Shown here piece by piece: positions 16,433-26,057 of a stretch of 45,857 nt of DNA. The stretch lies in assembly GCF_001436095.1 (NCBI RefSeq), contig NZ_AYYK01000013.1, positions 1-45,857 on the forward strand. The letters run 5' to 3'. The notes beneath the pieces were generated by a model. The model did no database searches. It was not told the DNA's origin and saw only the letters and a list, made by a program, of their open reading frames with translations. How positions within the stretch are numbered: position 1 is the stretch's first letter; every line of letters starts with the position of its first letter. This DNA is from Lapidilactobacillus dextrinicus DSM 20335 (lineage in GTDB: Bacteria > Bacillota > Bacilli > Lactobacillales > Lactobacillaceae). A program made the translations under genes and the position numbers.

Positions 16433-18148
16433 ATGACTTCACTAGTAACTTATTTAAAAAAATATAAAGGCGATGCCTTGATTGCAACAATTTCAGTGAT
16501 AATTATTGCTTTTGCGACTTTATGGCAACCACGTATTCTTCAAGAAATGATCACAGCCATTTTGCAAAAAGATCAGACAACCGTTTTACATTTAGGAATT
16601 CAATTAATTGCCTTGGCAATTCTAGGTATTATTGCTGGGATTATTAATACCATTTATGCGGCTAAAACAGCTCAAGAAATTTCAGCTGATATGCGTGAAA
16701 AAGGGTATCGGAAGATCCAAACTTTTTCGTTTGGTAATATTGAGAAGTTCTCCGCTTCTAACTTAGTCATTCGATTAACGAACGACATTAATCAAGTGCA
16801 GTTAGTGATTATGAGTGTCCTACAACAGTTAACGCGAATTCCGATTTTATTTGTTGGGGCTTTTGTCTTAGCGATTGTCACAATGCCTCGCTTCTGGTGG
16901 ATTATTGTGCTGATGTTAGTATTGATTGTTGTTGTTAGCGTGTTTGCTTTTACACGTATGGGGAAATATTTCGAGAAAGTTCAGACTCAATTAGAAAACA
17001 ACAACACATTAGCACGCGAGAATTTAATGGGGATGCGTGTTGTTAAATCTTTCGTTCAAGAGAAAAATCAAATTGCTAAATTCTCAAAATCTTCAGATGA
17101 AATGACGGATACGACGATTAAAATTGGTAATTTATTCTCGATTCTAATGCCAGCGTTTTTCTTAGTCGGTGATTTAGCTGTTGCTGGCTCGATTATGTTA
17201 GTTGGTACGATGATCACAAAAGATCCAAGCATGATTGCTGCAGTCCAGGCATTCATTAGTTATTTGATGCAAATTCTCTTTTCAGTTGTGATGGGCGGCT
17301 TCATGATGACAGGCGCATCACGCGCATTTGTTTCGTTACGACGACTGCAGGAAATTTACGATACTAAGCCTGATTTAACGTTCCCTGATGTGCCGGAAAC
17401 GTCATTAAGTGGGGACGTGCAATTTGAAAACGTGACGTTTGCCTATCCCGGTGATGACGAACCTGTTTTACAAGATATTAGCTTCAAGGTTAAGGCCGGC
17501 GAAATGATCGGTATTGTTGGCGCAACTGGTTCTGGTAAAACAACATTAGCTCAATTAATTCCGCGCCTTTACGATCCTAATTCTGGTGTGGTCAAGGTCG
17601 GGGGACGAAATATCAAAGACGTTAATGAAAAGTCGCTGCGCAATGCCGTTTCTTTTATTTTGCAGCGTTCCACGTTATTTTCGGGGACAATTTCGCATAA
17701 TTTGAAACAAGGTAAGCAGGATGCAACGTTGAACGACATGAAATGGGCGGCTAACGTGGCACAAGCAGCTGAGTTTATCGAAAAGTTAGATGAGCAATAT
17801 GATGCTAAAGTTGAAGAACGTTCAGCGAATTTCTCTGGGGGACAGAAGCAACGCCTGTCAATTACCCGGGGTGTGATTAAAAAGCCTGACATCTTGATCA
17901 TGGATGATTCGACTAGCGCCTTAGATGCACGGTCAGAGAAGTTAGTTCAACAAGCTTTGGAAAATCAACTTGCTGGAACGACCACAATTATTATTGCTGA
18001 AAAAATTTCTTCAATCATAAAAGCTGACCGGATTTTAGTTTTAGACAAGGGACATTTAGTTGGTGAAGGGACGCATCAAGAATTAGTGAAGAACAATCAA
18101 ATTTATCAAGAAATCTATCAAACACAAAAGGCTTTAGAGGAGGTGTAA
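16433..18148 (+). CDS. Heterodimeric ABC exporter, subunit with degenerate ATP site
   Basis: The 571-residue half-transporter has a six-helix type-1 exporter domain (about 1-310) and an ATPase domain (about 330-571). Walker A is G-A-T-G-S-G-K-T (363-370) and the signature is N-F-S-G-G-Q-K-Q-R. Two catalytic residues are altered: the Walker-B glutamate is aspartate (D-D, Asp492) and the switch histidine is glutamate (I-I-A-E-K, Glu523). This matches the degenerate subunit of BmrCD/LmrCD/EfrAB-type multidrug exporters. It pairs with the next gene, which begins 2 bases after its stop. Likely cargo is a drug, bile compound or lipid-like molecule. Confidence 0.88.
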   Translation: MTSLVTYLKKYKGDALIATISVIIIAFATLWQPRILQEMITAILQKDQTTVLHLGIQLIALAILGIIAGIINTIYAAKTAQEISADMREKGYRKIQTFSFGNIEKFSASNLVIRLTNDINQVQLVIMSVLQQLTRIPILFVGAFVLAIVTMPRFWWIIVLMLVLIVVVSVFAFTRMGKYFEKVQTQLENNNTLARENLMGMRVVKSFVQEKNQIAKFSKSSDEMTDTTIKIGNLFSILMPAFFLVGDLAVAGSIMLVGTMITKDPSMIAAVQAFISYLMQILFSVVMGGFMMTGASRAFVSLRRLQEIYDTKPDLTFPDVPETSLSGDVQFENVTFAYPGDDEPVLQDISFKVKAGEMIGIVGATGSGKTTLAQLIPRLYDPNSGVVKVGGRNIKDVNEKSLRNAVSFILQRSTLFSGTISHNLKQGKQDATLNDMKWAANVAQAAEFIEKLDEQYDAKVEERSANFSGGQKQRLSITRGVIKKPDILIMDDSTSALDARSEKLVQQALENQLAGTTTIIIAEKISSIIKADRILVLDKGHLVGEGTHQELVKNNQIYQEIYQTQKALEEV

Positions 18149-18150
18149 GC

Positions 18151-19932
18151 ATGGAAAATTTAAAAGGTGCTGGTCAATTTTTCGCTCATTATTTAAGTAA
18201 ATATTGGCGTAAATTGACGCTGGTATTTGGGCTAACGATTTTAAGCACTTACTTCCAAGTTAAAGCCCCAGTATTCATGGGAGAGGCTTTTGAAGATTTA
18301 GCACGTTATTTGCAGGAATTCATGAATCCGGCGACACGGGCCGCTGCTTCAAAGGCTAACTTTAATGCTGCTATTTTGAATTTGGTGATTTTTTACATTT
18401 TGATTTCAATTTCAATGTTAATCAGCTCATTGATTATTTCGCAAGTGGCGGGACGCTCAACGGGGACGATGCGAATTGGGTTATTTCGTAAGATGCAACG
18501 CATGCGGATTAGTTATTTCGATACGCATTCTGATGGCGATATTTTGGCTCGTTATACATCTGATTTGGATAATATCTTTAACGCAATGAATCAAGCGTTG
18601 TACGAAGTGATTAATGCGATTGTCTTATTTATTGGGATGTTAATTATGATGTTTCGCCAAAATTCAACGTTGGCCTGGATTACAATCGCAACGACACCGT
18701 TAGCCGTGATTATCGCTGCAGTGGTGATTGTTAAGGCAGAAAAGTATGTTAATCAACAACAAGATGATGTCGGTAAACTTAACGGTTATATTAACGAACA
18801 GATCACCGGACAAAAGGTCATTATCACCAATGGTTTACAGCAAGATTCAATTAAGGGATTTTTGAAGCATAATCAGCAAGTGAAACAAACGACTTTTAAA
18901 GGTCAAACTTGGTCTGGCATTTTGTATCCATTGATGCAAGGCATGTCATTACTAAACACAGCAATTGTCATCTTTTTTGGTTCTTGGTATGTCTTAAATA
19001 GCCAGATGAGTCAAGCTGTTGGTTTAGGCTTAGTCGTGATTTTTGTCCAGTATGCGCAACAATATTATCAACCGATTATCTCGTTAACATCGTTATACAG
19101 CATGATTCAATTAGCGATTACTGGTGCACGGCGAATTAATGAAGTACGGGAGCAACCCGATGAAGTGGCCCCAGTTGCTGGGGTAAAAATCGATGGGATT
19201 AACGATAAAATTAATATTAAAGATGTTCACTTTGGTTATGTTCCGTATAAAGAAATTTTGCATGGCATCAATATTGAAGTCGATAAAGGGCAAATGGTCG
19301 CCTTAGTGGGTCCAACTGGTTCGGGAAAGACCACTGTGATGAACTTGTTGAATCGTTTTTACGATGTTGATTCGGGTGCGATTACTTTTGATGGTCGGGA
19401 TATTAGGGAGCTAGATTTAAATAACTTGCGTGAAAATGTTGGCATTGTTTTGCAAGATCCACAACTATTCAGTGGTACGATTGCTGATAATATTAAGTTT
19501 GGTAAGCCTGACGCGACAGATACTCAACTTTATGATGCAGCACAGCAAGCCAATATTCACGAGTTTATTATGAGTTTGCCAGATAAGTATGAGACTAAAA
19601 TTGATGATGATCACTCAATTTTCTCAGCAGGGCAAAAGCAATTAATCTCGATTGCCCGAACGATTATTACCAATCCACGCTTGCTGATCCTTGATGAGGC
19701 AACTTCTAATGTTGACACTGTAACCGAAGCTCAAATTCAAACGGCGATGGATAATGTGATTGCTGGTCGGACTAGCTTCGTGATTGCCCATCGGTTGAAG
19801 ACCATCTTAAATGCTGATAAGATTGTGGTTCTTAAAGATGGTCAAGTGATTGAAGAAGGTAATCACCAAGAGTTATTAGCTGAAAAAGGCTTCTATTCAG
19901 AGCTTTACCATAATCAAATGGTCTTTGAATAG
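18151..19932 (+). CDS. Heterodimeric ABC exporter, catalytic subunit
   Basis: The 593-residue partner has six membrane helices in residues about 15-330 and an ATPase domain after about 355. Walker A is G-P-T-G-S-G-K-T (about 387-394), Walker B ends in the catalytic L-D-E (Glu516), and the switch histidine is present in I-A-H-R-L (His547). Its signature is F-S-A-G-Q instead of S-G-G-Q, which sits in the same composite site as the degenerate Walker B of its partner. One active and one degenerate site is typical of heterodimeric exporters. The ribosome-binding site AGGAGGTG lies within the end of the preceding gene, so translation is coupled. Confidence 0.88.
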   Translation: MENLKGAGQFFAHYLSKYWRKLTLVFGLTILSTYFQVKAPVFMGEAFEDLARYLQEFMNPATRAAASKANFNAAILNLVIFYILISISMLISSLIISQVAGRSTGTMRIGLFRKMQRMRISYFDTHSDGDILARYTSDLDNIFNAMNQALYEVINAIVLFIGMLIMMFRQNSTLAWITIATTPLAVIIAAVVIVKAEKYVNQQQDDVGKLNGYINEQITGQKVIITNGLQQDSIKGFLKHNQQVKQTTFKGQTWSGILYPLMQGMSLLNTAIVIFFGSWYVLNSQMSQAVGLGLVVIFVQYAQQYYQPIISLTSLYSMIQLAITGARRINEVREQPDEVAPVAGVKIDGINDKINIKDVHFGYVPYKEILHGINIEVDKGQMVALVGPTGSGKTTVMNLLNRFYDVDSGAITFDGRDIRELDLNNLRENVGIVLQDPQLFSGTIADNIKFGKPDATDTQLYDAAQQANIHEFIMSLPDKYETKIDDDHSIFSAGQKQLISIARTIITNPRLLILDEATSNVDTVTEAQIQTAMDNVIAGRTSFVIAHRLKTILNADKIVVLKDGQVIEEGNHQELLAEKGFYSELYHNQMVFE

Positions 19933-20007
19933 AGTTTGTACAGCAAGACAGGCTTCAATCGTAATTTGAATATAAAGATTCACAACATTAAAAACTATTA
20001 AGCCTAT

Positions 20008-20050
20008 AAAAAGAGCTCAGAATCAGGTTAATTTGATTCTGAGCTCTTTT
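20008..20050. terminator. Bidirectional terminator overlapping cdaR 3' end
   Basis: The perfect 17-bp arms AAAAGAGCTCAGAATCA / TGATTCTGAGCTCTTTT surround an 8-base loop. The right arm encodes the last residues of CdaR and the loop holds its stop codon. The same hairpin terminates the convergent ABC operon. Confidence 0.85.
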
Positions 20051-21089
20051 GCATTTTCTGATCAGCACGATGATATAGCCAGACCACGTACCACTGGAAT
20101 AAATTATGATAGTCATGAAAGTCATAGCCGGTAATTTCTTTAGCTTGATTGATACGATAAGTGAGGGTATTGCGGTGAATATGAAGTAACTGCGCAGTAT
20201 CAGCAATATGGCCATTAAGTTGAAAATACGCTAATAAAGTGTGATTTAATTCGCCATCATTGAGCTGATCTAATTGATTAAAGGCAGTTGTCATTTCAGG
20301 AAGTGCCAAACGTCGTTGTAATAATTCATCGGTAAATTGAACTTGCTGGTAGTATTTTAATTCTGAGTTTGAAAGTAGCTTTTGCAAATATAAAGTTTGT
20401 CGTGCTTCTGTTGAACTACGCTGTAAATTCGTTGTTAAGCTGCCAATACCAATTTGGCAATCATTCTCTTGGGCAAATTTAATCAGGCGATTTAGACCGT
20501 GTTTAGTTTGAACAATGATTAATTGAGAAGGTGGTCTAAAGGGAAGTTGAAATTCATTAACATCGAGCTGATAGTTATTGGCAGCCTTCCCAGAAAGACA
20601 GATGACCCGTCTGGGAATTTCTAAGTCGATCTGATTGGTTCGTGCTTCTAGTTTTAAGAATGAATCAGTCGTCGGCTCAGCAGTTTGGAGCCAACTACTC
20701 AGGAAACGAACCAGTTGAGTATGTCGTGTTTCTTCACGTTTACTTTGTTGATCTTGTTTAAGCAGTAAAGTTGTCGCAGTGACCAATAATCGTGCAAACG
20801 GTGAAACCTCAGCAGGGGAGCCAGTGATACCGATTACACCAATAATTTCGTTATCAAATCTAATTGGCATATTAACACCCCAATTACCAGCCTCGCCATA
20901 ATCATCGGCCAGTACAATCGTTTTATCTTGCTCGATTGCAGAAACCGCGCCAATATGCCGACTACCGATGCGATTTGGATCACCGCTGGCAATAATGACA
21001 CCATGTTCGTTCATCATATTGATGTTGTAAGGAATCTGTTTCATCATTCGATCGACAATAGACTGACTTAAACTAACGGATAATTTCAT
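20028..21089 (-). CDS. cdaR: CdaR-family regulator of glycerate utilisation
   Basis: The 353-residue protein has an N-terminal sugar-diacid-recognition domain (about 4-135: Q-S-I-V-D-R-M-M-K, I-I-A-S-G-D-P-N-R-I-G, G-V-I-G-I-T-G-S-P-A-E-V) and a C-terminal PucR/CdaR helix-turn-helix (about 285-345: N-G-H-I-A-D-T-A-Q-L-L-H-I-H-R-N-T-L-T-Y-R). Family members activate uptake and kinase genes for glycerate or sugar diacids. It is transcribed away from the GntP-type permease and glycerate kinase, with a palindrome in the gap as its probable site. Its stop codon lies inside the terminator loop. Confidence 0.88.
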   Translation of the reverse strand: MKLSVSLSQSIVDRMMKQIPYNINMMNEHGVIIASGDPNRIGSRHIGAVSAIEQDKTIVLADDYGEAGNWGVNMPIRFDNEIIGVIGITGSPAEVSPFARLLVTATTLLLKQDQQSKREETRHTQLVRFLSSWLQTAEPTTDSFLKLEARTNQIDLEIPRRVICLSGKAANNYQLDVNEFQLPFRPPSQLIIVQTKHGLNRLIKFAQENDCQIGIGSLTTNLQRSSTEARQTLYLQKLLSNSELKYYQQVQFTDELLQRRLALPEMTTAFNQLDQLNDGELNHTLLAYFQLNGHIADTAQLLHIHRNTLTYRINQAKEITGYDFHDYHNLFQWYVVWLYHRADQKMQKSSESN

Positions 21090-21119
21090 CGTTCATTCTC
21101 CAATCACATACTCAACAAA

Positions 21120-21135
21120 TTGTGCATATGCACAA
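21120..21135. promoter_or_regulatory. Probable CdaR operator, 16-bp palindrome
   Basis: TTGTGCATATGCACAA is a perfect palindrome 31 bases upstream of cdaR. A half-site, TTGTGCAC, recurs at 21192-21199 nearer the permease gene, about seven helical turns away. Both are in the divergent gap of the glycerate locus. Confidence 0.6.
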
Positions 21136-21298
21136 AGAAAACTTTAGCATAATTAGGGCAATATTTCTACTTTAGCTGCGAGTATGTCTATTTGTGCACT
21201 AATAAACTGTGGTCACTTGCCTAGCCTCAAAGTCTGATAAAATCGCTATTATAAGATTTATTAGTGAAAAAATGTATAAATGAGGAGAGAGCTTTTTT

Positions 21299-22591
21299 AT
21301 GACAGTAAGTTGGATTGGGGCCTTAGTTGGGTTAGCTTTAGCTATTATTTTGATTCTTTATCGATTAAATCCTGTCTATGCGTTGATGTTAGGGGCAGTT
21401 GTTGGTGCGATTGTCGGAGGCGCTAATTTAACGCAAACAGTTAACATTGTTGTGACCGGTTCGCAAAGTGTGATGGGAACGGTTATGCGGGTTCTGGCGG
21501 CTGGTGTTCTAGCCGGAGTGATGATGGAATCTGGCGCTGCTAATACGATCGCTCGTGCGATTGTTGACGGTCTTGGTGAACGGTTTGCCTTGTTATCATT
21601 GGCGTTATCAGCAATGATTATTACCCAAGTTGGTGTTTTTATTGCAGTGACGGTTATTATTTTGGCACCTATTGCTTTAGAAGTTGGCGAGCGGATGCAT
21701 CTTTCTAAACTTTCGTTATTAGTTGCCTTATCGGGTGGCGGCAAAGCAGGTAACATTATTTCGCCAAATCCTAATACGATTGCGGCTGCTCATGGCTTCA
21801 ATGTTGAGTTAAGTCAATTAATGATTGCTGATTTTGTTCCGGCTGTTTTTGGTTTAATTGTCACGGTTTTATTAGCCACTTTAGTTAAGAATAAAGGCGA
21901 GATTGCTAGTGAAAAAGATTTAGATAAGCTATCAGTTACGGATCAAAACGTTTTACCATCGTTAAAAACGGCTTTGGTAGCACCAATTGTGGCCATTGTC
22001 TTGTTGTTAATCAATCCAATTGGTAATCTTTTAAATATTAGTTTGTTAATTAAATTCCAAGTTGATGCGATGTATATCTTACCCTTTGCTGGTATTGTTG
22101 GCGCCTTAGCTATGGGTCATGGTAAGAAGTTATTGTCGTATTGTTCAGCCGGGATGGCTCGAATGACAGATGTTGTTTTAATTTTAATTGGTGCCGGTGC
22201 CATTGGTGGCTTGATTACATCTTCTGATTTGCCAAGCCAAGTTGTTGGTCTAGTTCAACATTCTGGTATTTCTGGTGTCTTCTTAGCACCACTCGCGGGT
22301 ATTTTAATGGCAGCAGCAACAGCTTCAACTTCAACTGGTGTTATTCTCGCTACGGGTTCGTTTTCAAAATCAATCTTAGCCTTTGGTGTTTCACCAATCG
22401 GTGCTGCTGTGATGGTTCATACCGGGGCAACCGTAATTGATGAACTACCACATGGGAATTACTTCCACGTCACAGCTGCTTCAATGCATATGTCGTTTAA
22501 GCAACGGATGCAAACCATCCCTTATGAAGCTTTGGTCGGTTTAACGATGACAATTGTCGGAACTATTATGTATGGCATGATACTTAAGTAG
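21299..22591 (+). CDS. GntP-family permease, probable glycerate transporter
   Basis: The 430-residue membrane protein belongs to the GntP gluconate:H+ symporter family. Its recognisable segments are S-G-G-G-K-A-G-N-I-I-S-P-N-P-N-T-I-A-A (middle), A-T-A-S-T-S-T-G-V-I-L-A and H-T-G-A-T-V-I-D-E-L-P-H-G-N-Y-F-H (late), with about 12 hydrophobic stretches. Because glycerate kinase follows after 10 bases and a CdaR regulator is divergent, D-glycerate is a better guess than gluconate. Gluconate would need a gluconate kinase, which is absent here. GAGGAG lies upstream of the ATG. Confidence 0.85.
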   Translation: MTVSWIGALVGLALAIILILYRLNPVYALMLGAVVGAIVGGANLTQTVNIVVTGSQSVMGTVMRVLAAGVLAGVMMESGAANTIARAIVDGLGERFALLSLALSAMIITQVGVFIAVTVIILAPIALEVGERMHLSKLSLLVALSGGGKAGNIISPNPNTIAAAHGFNVELSQLMIADFVPAVFGLIVTVLLATLVKNKGEIASEKDLDKLSVTDQNVLPSLKTALVAPIVAIVLLLINPIGNLLNISLLIKFQVDAMYILPFAGIVGALAMGHGKKLLSYCSAGMARMTDVVLILIGAGAIGGLITSSDLPSQVVGLVQHSGISGVFLAPLAGILMAAATASTSTGVILATGSFSKSILAFGVSPIGAAVMVHTGATVIDELPHGNYFHVTAASMHMSFKQRMQTIPYEALVGLTMTIVGTIMYGMILK

Positions 22592-22601
22592 GAGGGTCAA
22601 G

Positions 22602-23741
22602 ATGAAATTTGTATTTGCACCAGATTCATATAAGGGTAGTTTGACGGCTAAAGAAGCTGCTGCTGCAATGCAAGCTGGCGTTAGCAAAGTTTTCCCCGAC
22701 GCTACCTTTGTTCAAATTCCCATGGCCGATGGCGGCGAAGGAACTGTTCAATCTTTGGTCGATGCCACTGGTGGTCACCTAGTTAGTGCAGAAGTAACTA
22801 ACCCGCTCGGTCATAAGACGCTGGCCAGTTATGGCATTCTTGGTGACGGAACGACAGCAGTTATTGAAATGTCTGCTGCTAGTGGCATTCAATTTATTGA
22901 TGCCGACAATGCTAACCCTTTAACGGCAACAACTTATGGCACCGGAGAATTGATGTTAGATGCGCTGGATCATGGTGTCCAACATTTGATTCTTGGTTTA
23001 GGCGGTAGTGCCACTAATGATGGCGGTGCTGGTATGGCTCAAGCAATTGGCGTGCAGTTGTTACAAGCTGACGGTCGCCCGGTTGACTTGGGCGGTGCAG
23101 GACTAAGTAAACTTGCTCGGATTGATCTTAGTCAACGTGATTCGCGTTTTGAGCAGGTGGATGTGACCATTGCATCTGACGTTACGAATCCACTAGTTGG
23201 GGCTAAAGGTGCCAGTGCCGTTTTCGGCCCTCAAAAAGGTGCCACTCCCGAAATGGTCGCCACTTTAGATCAGGCCTTAGCACACTATGCCGATATTATT
23301 AATCAAGATTTAGGCGTCGCTATTGCCCAGCAACCGGGAGCTGGTGCAGCAGGTGGCCTTGGAGCTGGCCTGTTAGCTTTTACCAATGCTCAAGTGCAAA
23401 AAGGCGTGGAAATTGTCCTTGACCGCACTAACTTCAGGGAACAAGTTAGTGACGCTGACGTTGTGCTAACTGGTGAAGGCGGGATGGATTTTCAAACGCA
23501 ATACGGCAAAACGCCGATGGGTGTTGCTCAAGCAACCAAAGCTAGTGCGGGGCAAATTCCTGTGATTGCATTAGTTGGTAATATTGGTACCGGTGTGGAG
23601 GTCTTGTATGACTTAGGTATTGATGCGATTTTTAGTACCGAACCAGGTGTTCAAACACTTGATCAAGCAATCAAGGAAGCAACAGCAAATTTAATTCAAA
23701 CGGCAGAAAATGTTGCACGCTTAATTAAAGCGGCGCATTGA
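22602..23741 (+). CDS. glxK: Glycerate kinase (GlxK/GarK family)
   Basis: The 379-residue cytoplasmic kinase phosphorylates D-glycerate, in this family usually at position 2, feeding lower glycolysis. It begins with the family signature F-A-P-D-S-Y-K-G-S-L-T-A-K-E-A and M-A-D-G-G-E-G-T. Further matches are G-L-G-G-S-A-T-N-D-G-G-A-G-M, G-A-A-G-G-L-G-A-G-L and L-T-G-E-G-G-M-D-F-Q-T. The length is typical. The strong TAGGAGGG ribosome-binding site and short gap make an operon with the permease. Glycerate could come from plant material or from serine and glyoxylate metabolism. Confidence 0.92.
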   Translation: MKFVFAPDSYKGSLTAKEAAAAMQAGVSKVFPDATFVQIPMADGGEGTVQSLVDATGGHLVSAEVTNPLGHKTLASYGILGDGTTAVIEMSAASGIQFIDADNANPLTATTYGTGELMLDALDHGVQHLILGLGGSATNDGGAGMAQAIGVQLLQADGRPVDLGGAGLSKLARIDLSQRDSRFEQVDVTIASDVTNPLVGAKGASAVFGPQKGATPEMVATLDQALAHYADIINQDLGVAIAQQPGAGAAGGLGAGLLAFTNAQVQKGVEIVLDRTNFREQVSDADVVLTGEGGMDFQTQYGKTPMGVAQATKASAGQIPVIALVGNIGTGVEVLYDLGIDAIFSTEPGVQTLDQAIKEATANLIQTAENVARLIKAAH

Positions 23742-23885
23742 TTCTAGTGACAAATAAACCACGCTAGCCCATGTTTTAGTTGATTTGGTGACATTAAGTT
23801 TGTAAAATCAATTTTACTATCATGACTGTTCAACGACACAATTTGGCTGCCAATTTCGGCACCTTTTTGAGGTCGTTTTTTGTTG

Positions 23886-23914
23886 TTCTGGTCAAAAGCT
23901 ATCAATGCTATAAT
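23886..23914 (+). promoter_or_regulatory. Extended -10 promoter of apbE
   Basis: TGCTATAAT (extended -10, 23906-23914) lies 17 bases after TTCTGG. AAGGAGA follows before the apbE start codon. Confidence 0.55.
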
Positions 23915-23946
23915 AAAAGTTAATTGTGAATAAGGAGATTTAAAGC

Positions 23947-24870
23947 ATGCAAATTGCCACAACAACACTTCATTTAATGGGGACGATTATTCGATTACAA
24001 GTTGAAGCTGCTAATCCAGAAGCGTTATTAGAACTTGCGTCAGCTAAATTACGTGATTATGAAAAGCGGTTTAGCGCCAATGATGAGAATTCTGAATTGA
24101 TGCAAGTGAATCATCAAGCTGGCAAAAGTGGTGTGGTTGTCGATCGTGAACTGTATGAGTTGATTAAAATTGGTAAAGCCCAGAGTGTCGCACCAGGGAG
24201 CTTTTTAAACATTGCAATTGGCCCATTGATTCAAGAATGGCGGGTTGGTTTTGCCGATGCAAAAATGCCGACTGACGAACGCATTAAGGCCTTATTACGC
24301 ATCATTGACCCACATAAAATTAGTTTGACTGATGACAGTCACCAAGTCTTTTTACAAGAATCGGGTATGGCGATTGATTTAGGTGGTTTAGCCAAAGGGT
24401 ATTTCGCTGATAAAATTATTGCTGATTTCAAACAAGCTGGTGCCAAGTCAGGTTTGATCGATTTAGGTGGTAATGTCTTAACTTTTGGTCCAGCAGCCAA
24501 TCATGAAGATGGGCAATGGCGGATCGGCATTCAAAATCCGTTCCTGCCGCGCGGGAACTTTGTCACAATTTTACCCACTCAAAACCAATCAATTGTCACG
24601 TCAGGTATTTATGAGCGTAAATTTAAATGGCAGGGCAAGACTTATCATCATATTTTTGATAGTCAGACTGGTTATCCTTCAACAACAGATCTAGCAAGTT
24701 TAACGATTGTTTCTGAAAGGTCATTAACTGGTGAAATTTGGACAACGCGCTTATTCGGCCAAAACGCACGTGAAGCGATTCAAATCATTAATCAAACGCC
24801 AGAAATTGAAGGAATTGCCATTACTGATGATGGTCAAATTGCTTTTAGTTCAGGGATCAAAACTCAATAA
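23947..24870 (+). CDS. apbE: FAD:protein FMN transferase (ApbE)
   Basis: The 307-residue enzyme splits FAD and attaches FMN by a phosphoester bond to the last Ser/Thr of D-x-x-[ST]-[GS]-A-[ST] motifs. Family features are H-L-M-G-T-I-I-R-L near the start, A-I-D-L-G-G-L-A-K-G-Y, G-L-I-D-L-G-G-N-V and H-H-I-F-D-S-Q-T-G-Y-P. The usual metal-binding D-A-x-[ST]-T segment near the end reads E-I-W-T-T, with Glu for Asp. There is no signal peptide or lipobox, so it acts in the cytoplasm, like ApbE enzymes that modify soluble NADH-dependent reductases. Three proteins with target motifs are in this window (11954, 26681, 30603). It has its own promoter and terminator. Confidence 0.92.
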   Translation: MQIATTTLHLMGTIIRLQVEAANPEALLELASAKLRDYEKRFSANDENSELMQVNHQAGKSGVVVDRELYELIKIGKAQSVAPGSFLNIAIGPLIQEWRVGFADAKMPTDERIKALLRIIDPHKISLTDDSHQVFLQESGMAIDLGGLAKGYFADKIIADFKQAGAKSGLIDLGGNVLTFGPAANHEDGQWRIGIQNPFLPRGNFVTILPTQNQSIVTSGIYERKFKWQGKTYHHIFDSQTGYPSTTDLASLTIVSERSLTGEIWTTRLFGQNAREAIQIINQTPEIEGIAITDDGQIAFSSGIKTQ

Positions 24871-24916
24871 AAAAGCTGCGTGACTGGATGAGCTTTCATC
24901 TGGTCACGCAGTTTTT
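24871..24916. terminator. Bidirectional terminator between apbE and lysR
   Basis: The 16-base arms CTGCGTGACTGGATGA / TCATCTGGTCACGCAG pair with two G-U pairs around a 4-base loop, with an A run before and a T run after. It serves the convergent apbE and LysR genes. Confidence 0.9.
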
Positions 24917-24918
24917 CT

Positions 24919-25845
24919 TTAGATATTTTCAGCGATTTTCTCAAGGAAAAAGTTAATGAGGCTTTTTTCAATGGTATTGAGTGTCTTTTTATTGGAATGG
25001 GCGATGAAATAATTCAGTGAAACAATGTCTAGAGGCAATTGATAAAGATTATAGTGTCCGCAACTAGGGGCTAAAGTCACACTTTCTGGTAAGAAGGTGA
25101 CGCCCAGATTAGCTTGGGCCAGCTTGCCGATTGTAAAAATATTATTGCTTTCTAAAATAATATCTGGTTGAATGTCCAATTTTTGAATTAAGTAATCAAT
25201 TTGCCGCCGAATGGCAGAACCAGATTGCGTCAAAATCAACTTTTGTTGCAGTAAGGTTTTTAAATCTAAGCTACCTGCCGGCAAATTAACTATGCCAGGT
25301 TGATAAAGTGGCGAAGATTCAGGAATAACCGCGTAATAGCCGTGAGTACCTCGATCATAACTGGTTAATTGTGGGGACAACGTTTCTGGATTTTGACCGA
25401 CCAAAAAGTCCAGTTCATCATTGAGCACGCGTTGTTCATTTCTAACCGGAACATCTTCAGTTAATTCAATCTTAACCTCGGGGTATTTCGCCAAAAATTG
25501 GGGGATAAATAGTGGTAAGACGTAGGTGCCTAAACTAGAAAGGACGCCTATGTGCAAAATGAGTTTATGAGGTGAGGTGTATTTGGCAAGATTCTTTTTT
25601 AGGAGGTCTTGTTCATTAACGAGAGCCAACAAGTATTGATAATAAACGCGCCCGGCTTCGGTTAATTGCAGTGGGTGTGCTTGGCGGTCGATGATTTCAA
25701 TGCCTAGCTCGGTTTCTTTTTTCTTAATGACTTGGGTTAAATAAGGTTGTGAAACGTAGATATTCTTGGCTGCTTTTGTGAAACTGCCGTGTTTCATGAG
25801 TTCTTCTAAGAATTGCAGCATATTTAATGAATTAATCTGAACCAT
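24919..25845 (-). CDS. LysR-family regulator of the hydroxycinnamate-reductase-like operon
   Basis: The 308-residue protein has a LysR helix-turn-helix (about residues 4-60: L-Q-F-L-E-E-L-M-K-H-G-S-F-T-K-A-A-K-N-I-Y, split by a kink, then Q-P-Y-L-T-Q-V-I-K-K-K-E) and a C-terminal effector-binding domain. ATG at 25845 is chosen because GGAGG lies 6 bases before it; a GTG five codons upstream would overlap that site. It is divergent from the FMN-reductase and three-domain reductase operon, as hcrR is in L. plantarum, and probably activates it in response to the phenolic or enoate substrate. The fragments of inverted repeats in the gap are candidate binding sites. Confidence 0.85.
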   Translation of the reverse strand: MVQINSLNMLQFLEELMKHGSFTKAAKNIYVSQPYLTQVIKKKETELGIEIIDRQAHPLQLTEAGRVYYQYLLALVNEQDLLKKNLAKYTSPHKLILHIGVLSSLGTYVLPLFIPQFLAKYPEVKIELTEDVPVRNEQRVLNDELDFLVGQNPETLSPQLTSYDRGTHGYYAVIPESSPLYQPGIVNLPAGSLDLKTLLQQKLILTQSGSAIRRQIDYLIQKLDIQPDIILESNNIFTIGKLAQANLGVTFLPESVTLAPSCGHYNLYQLPLDIVSLNYFIAHSNKKTLNTIEKSLINFFLEKIAENI

Positions 25846-25876
25846 GAAGGGCCTCCACACGCTTATTAAAGATATT

Positions 25877-25892
25877 ATAACAGAAGTGTTAT
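25877..25892. promoter_or_regulatory. Candidate LysR box
   Basis: ATAACAGAAGTGTTAT is a perfect 6-4-6 inverted repeat, 31 bases upstream of the LysR start. Related sequences lie in the same gap: ATAACAGCTGT (25961-25973 region) and AACAATTGTT (26020-26029, just before the reductase operon). The shared TAACA/TGTT arms suggest several binding sites for one regulator. Confidence 0.5.
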
Positions 25893-26057
25893 CGAGTGAT
25901 AGTTAAATAAGTATTTTACAGTTCTGTTCTTTTGTTTTATGCTGAGTTTATAGACCTATTATATAACAGCTGTCCAATGAGATCGCGGGGTCATAAGTAA
26001 AACGTAATATTTTTTTGGTAACAATTGTTCTAAATATCACATATAGGAGAATCTAAG

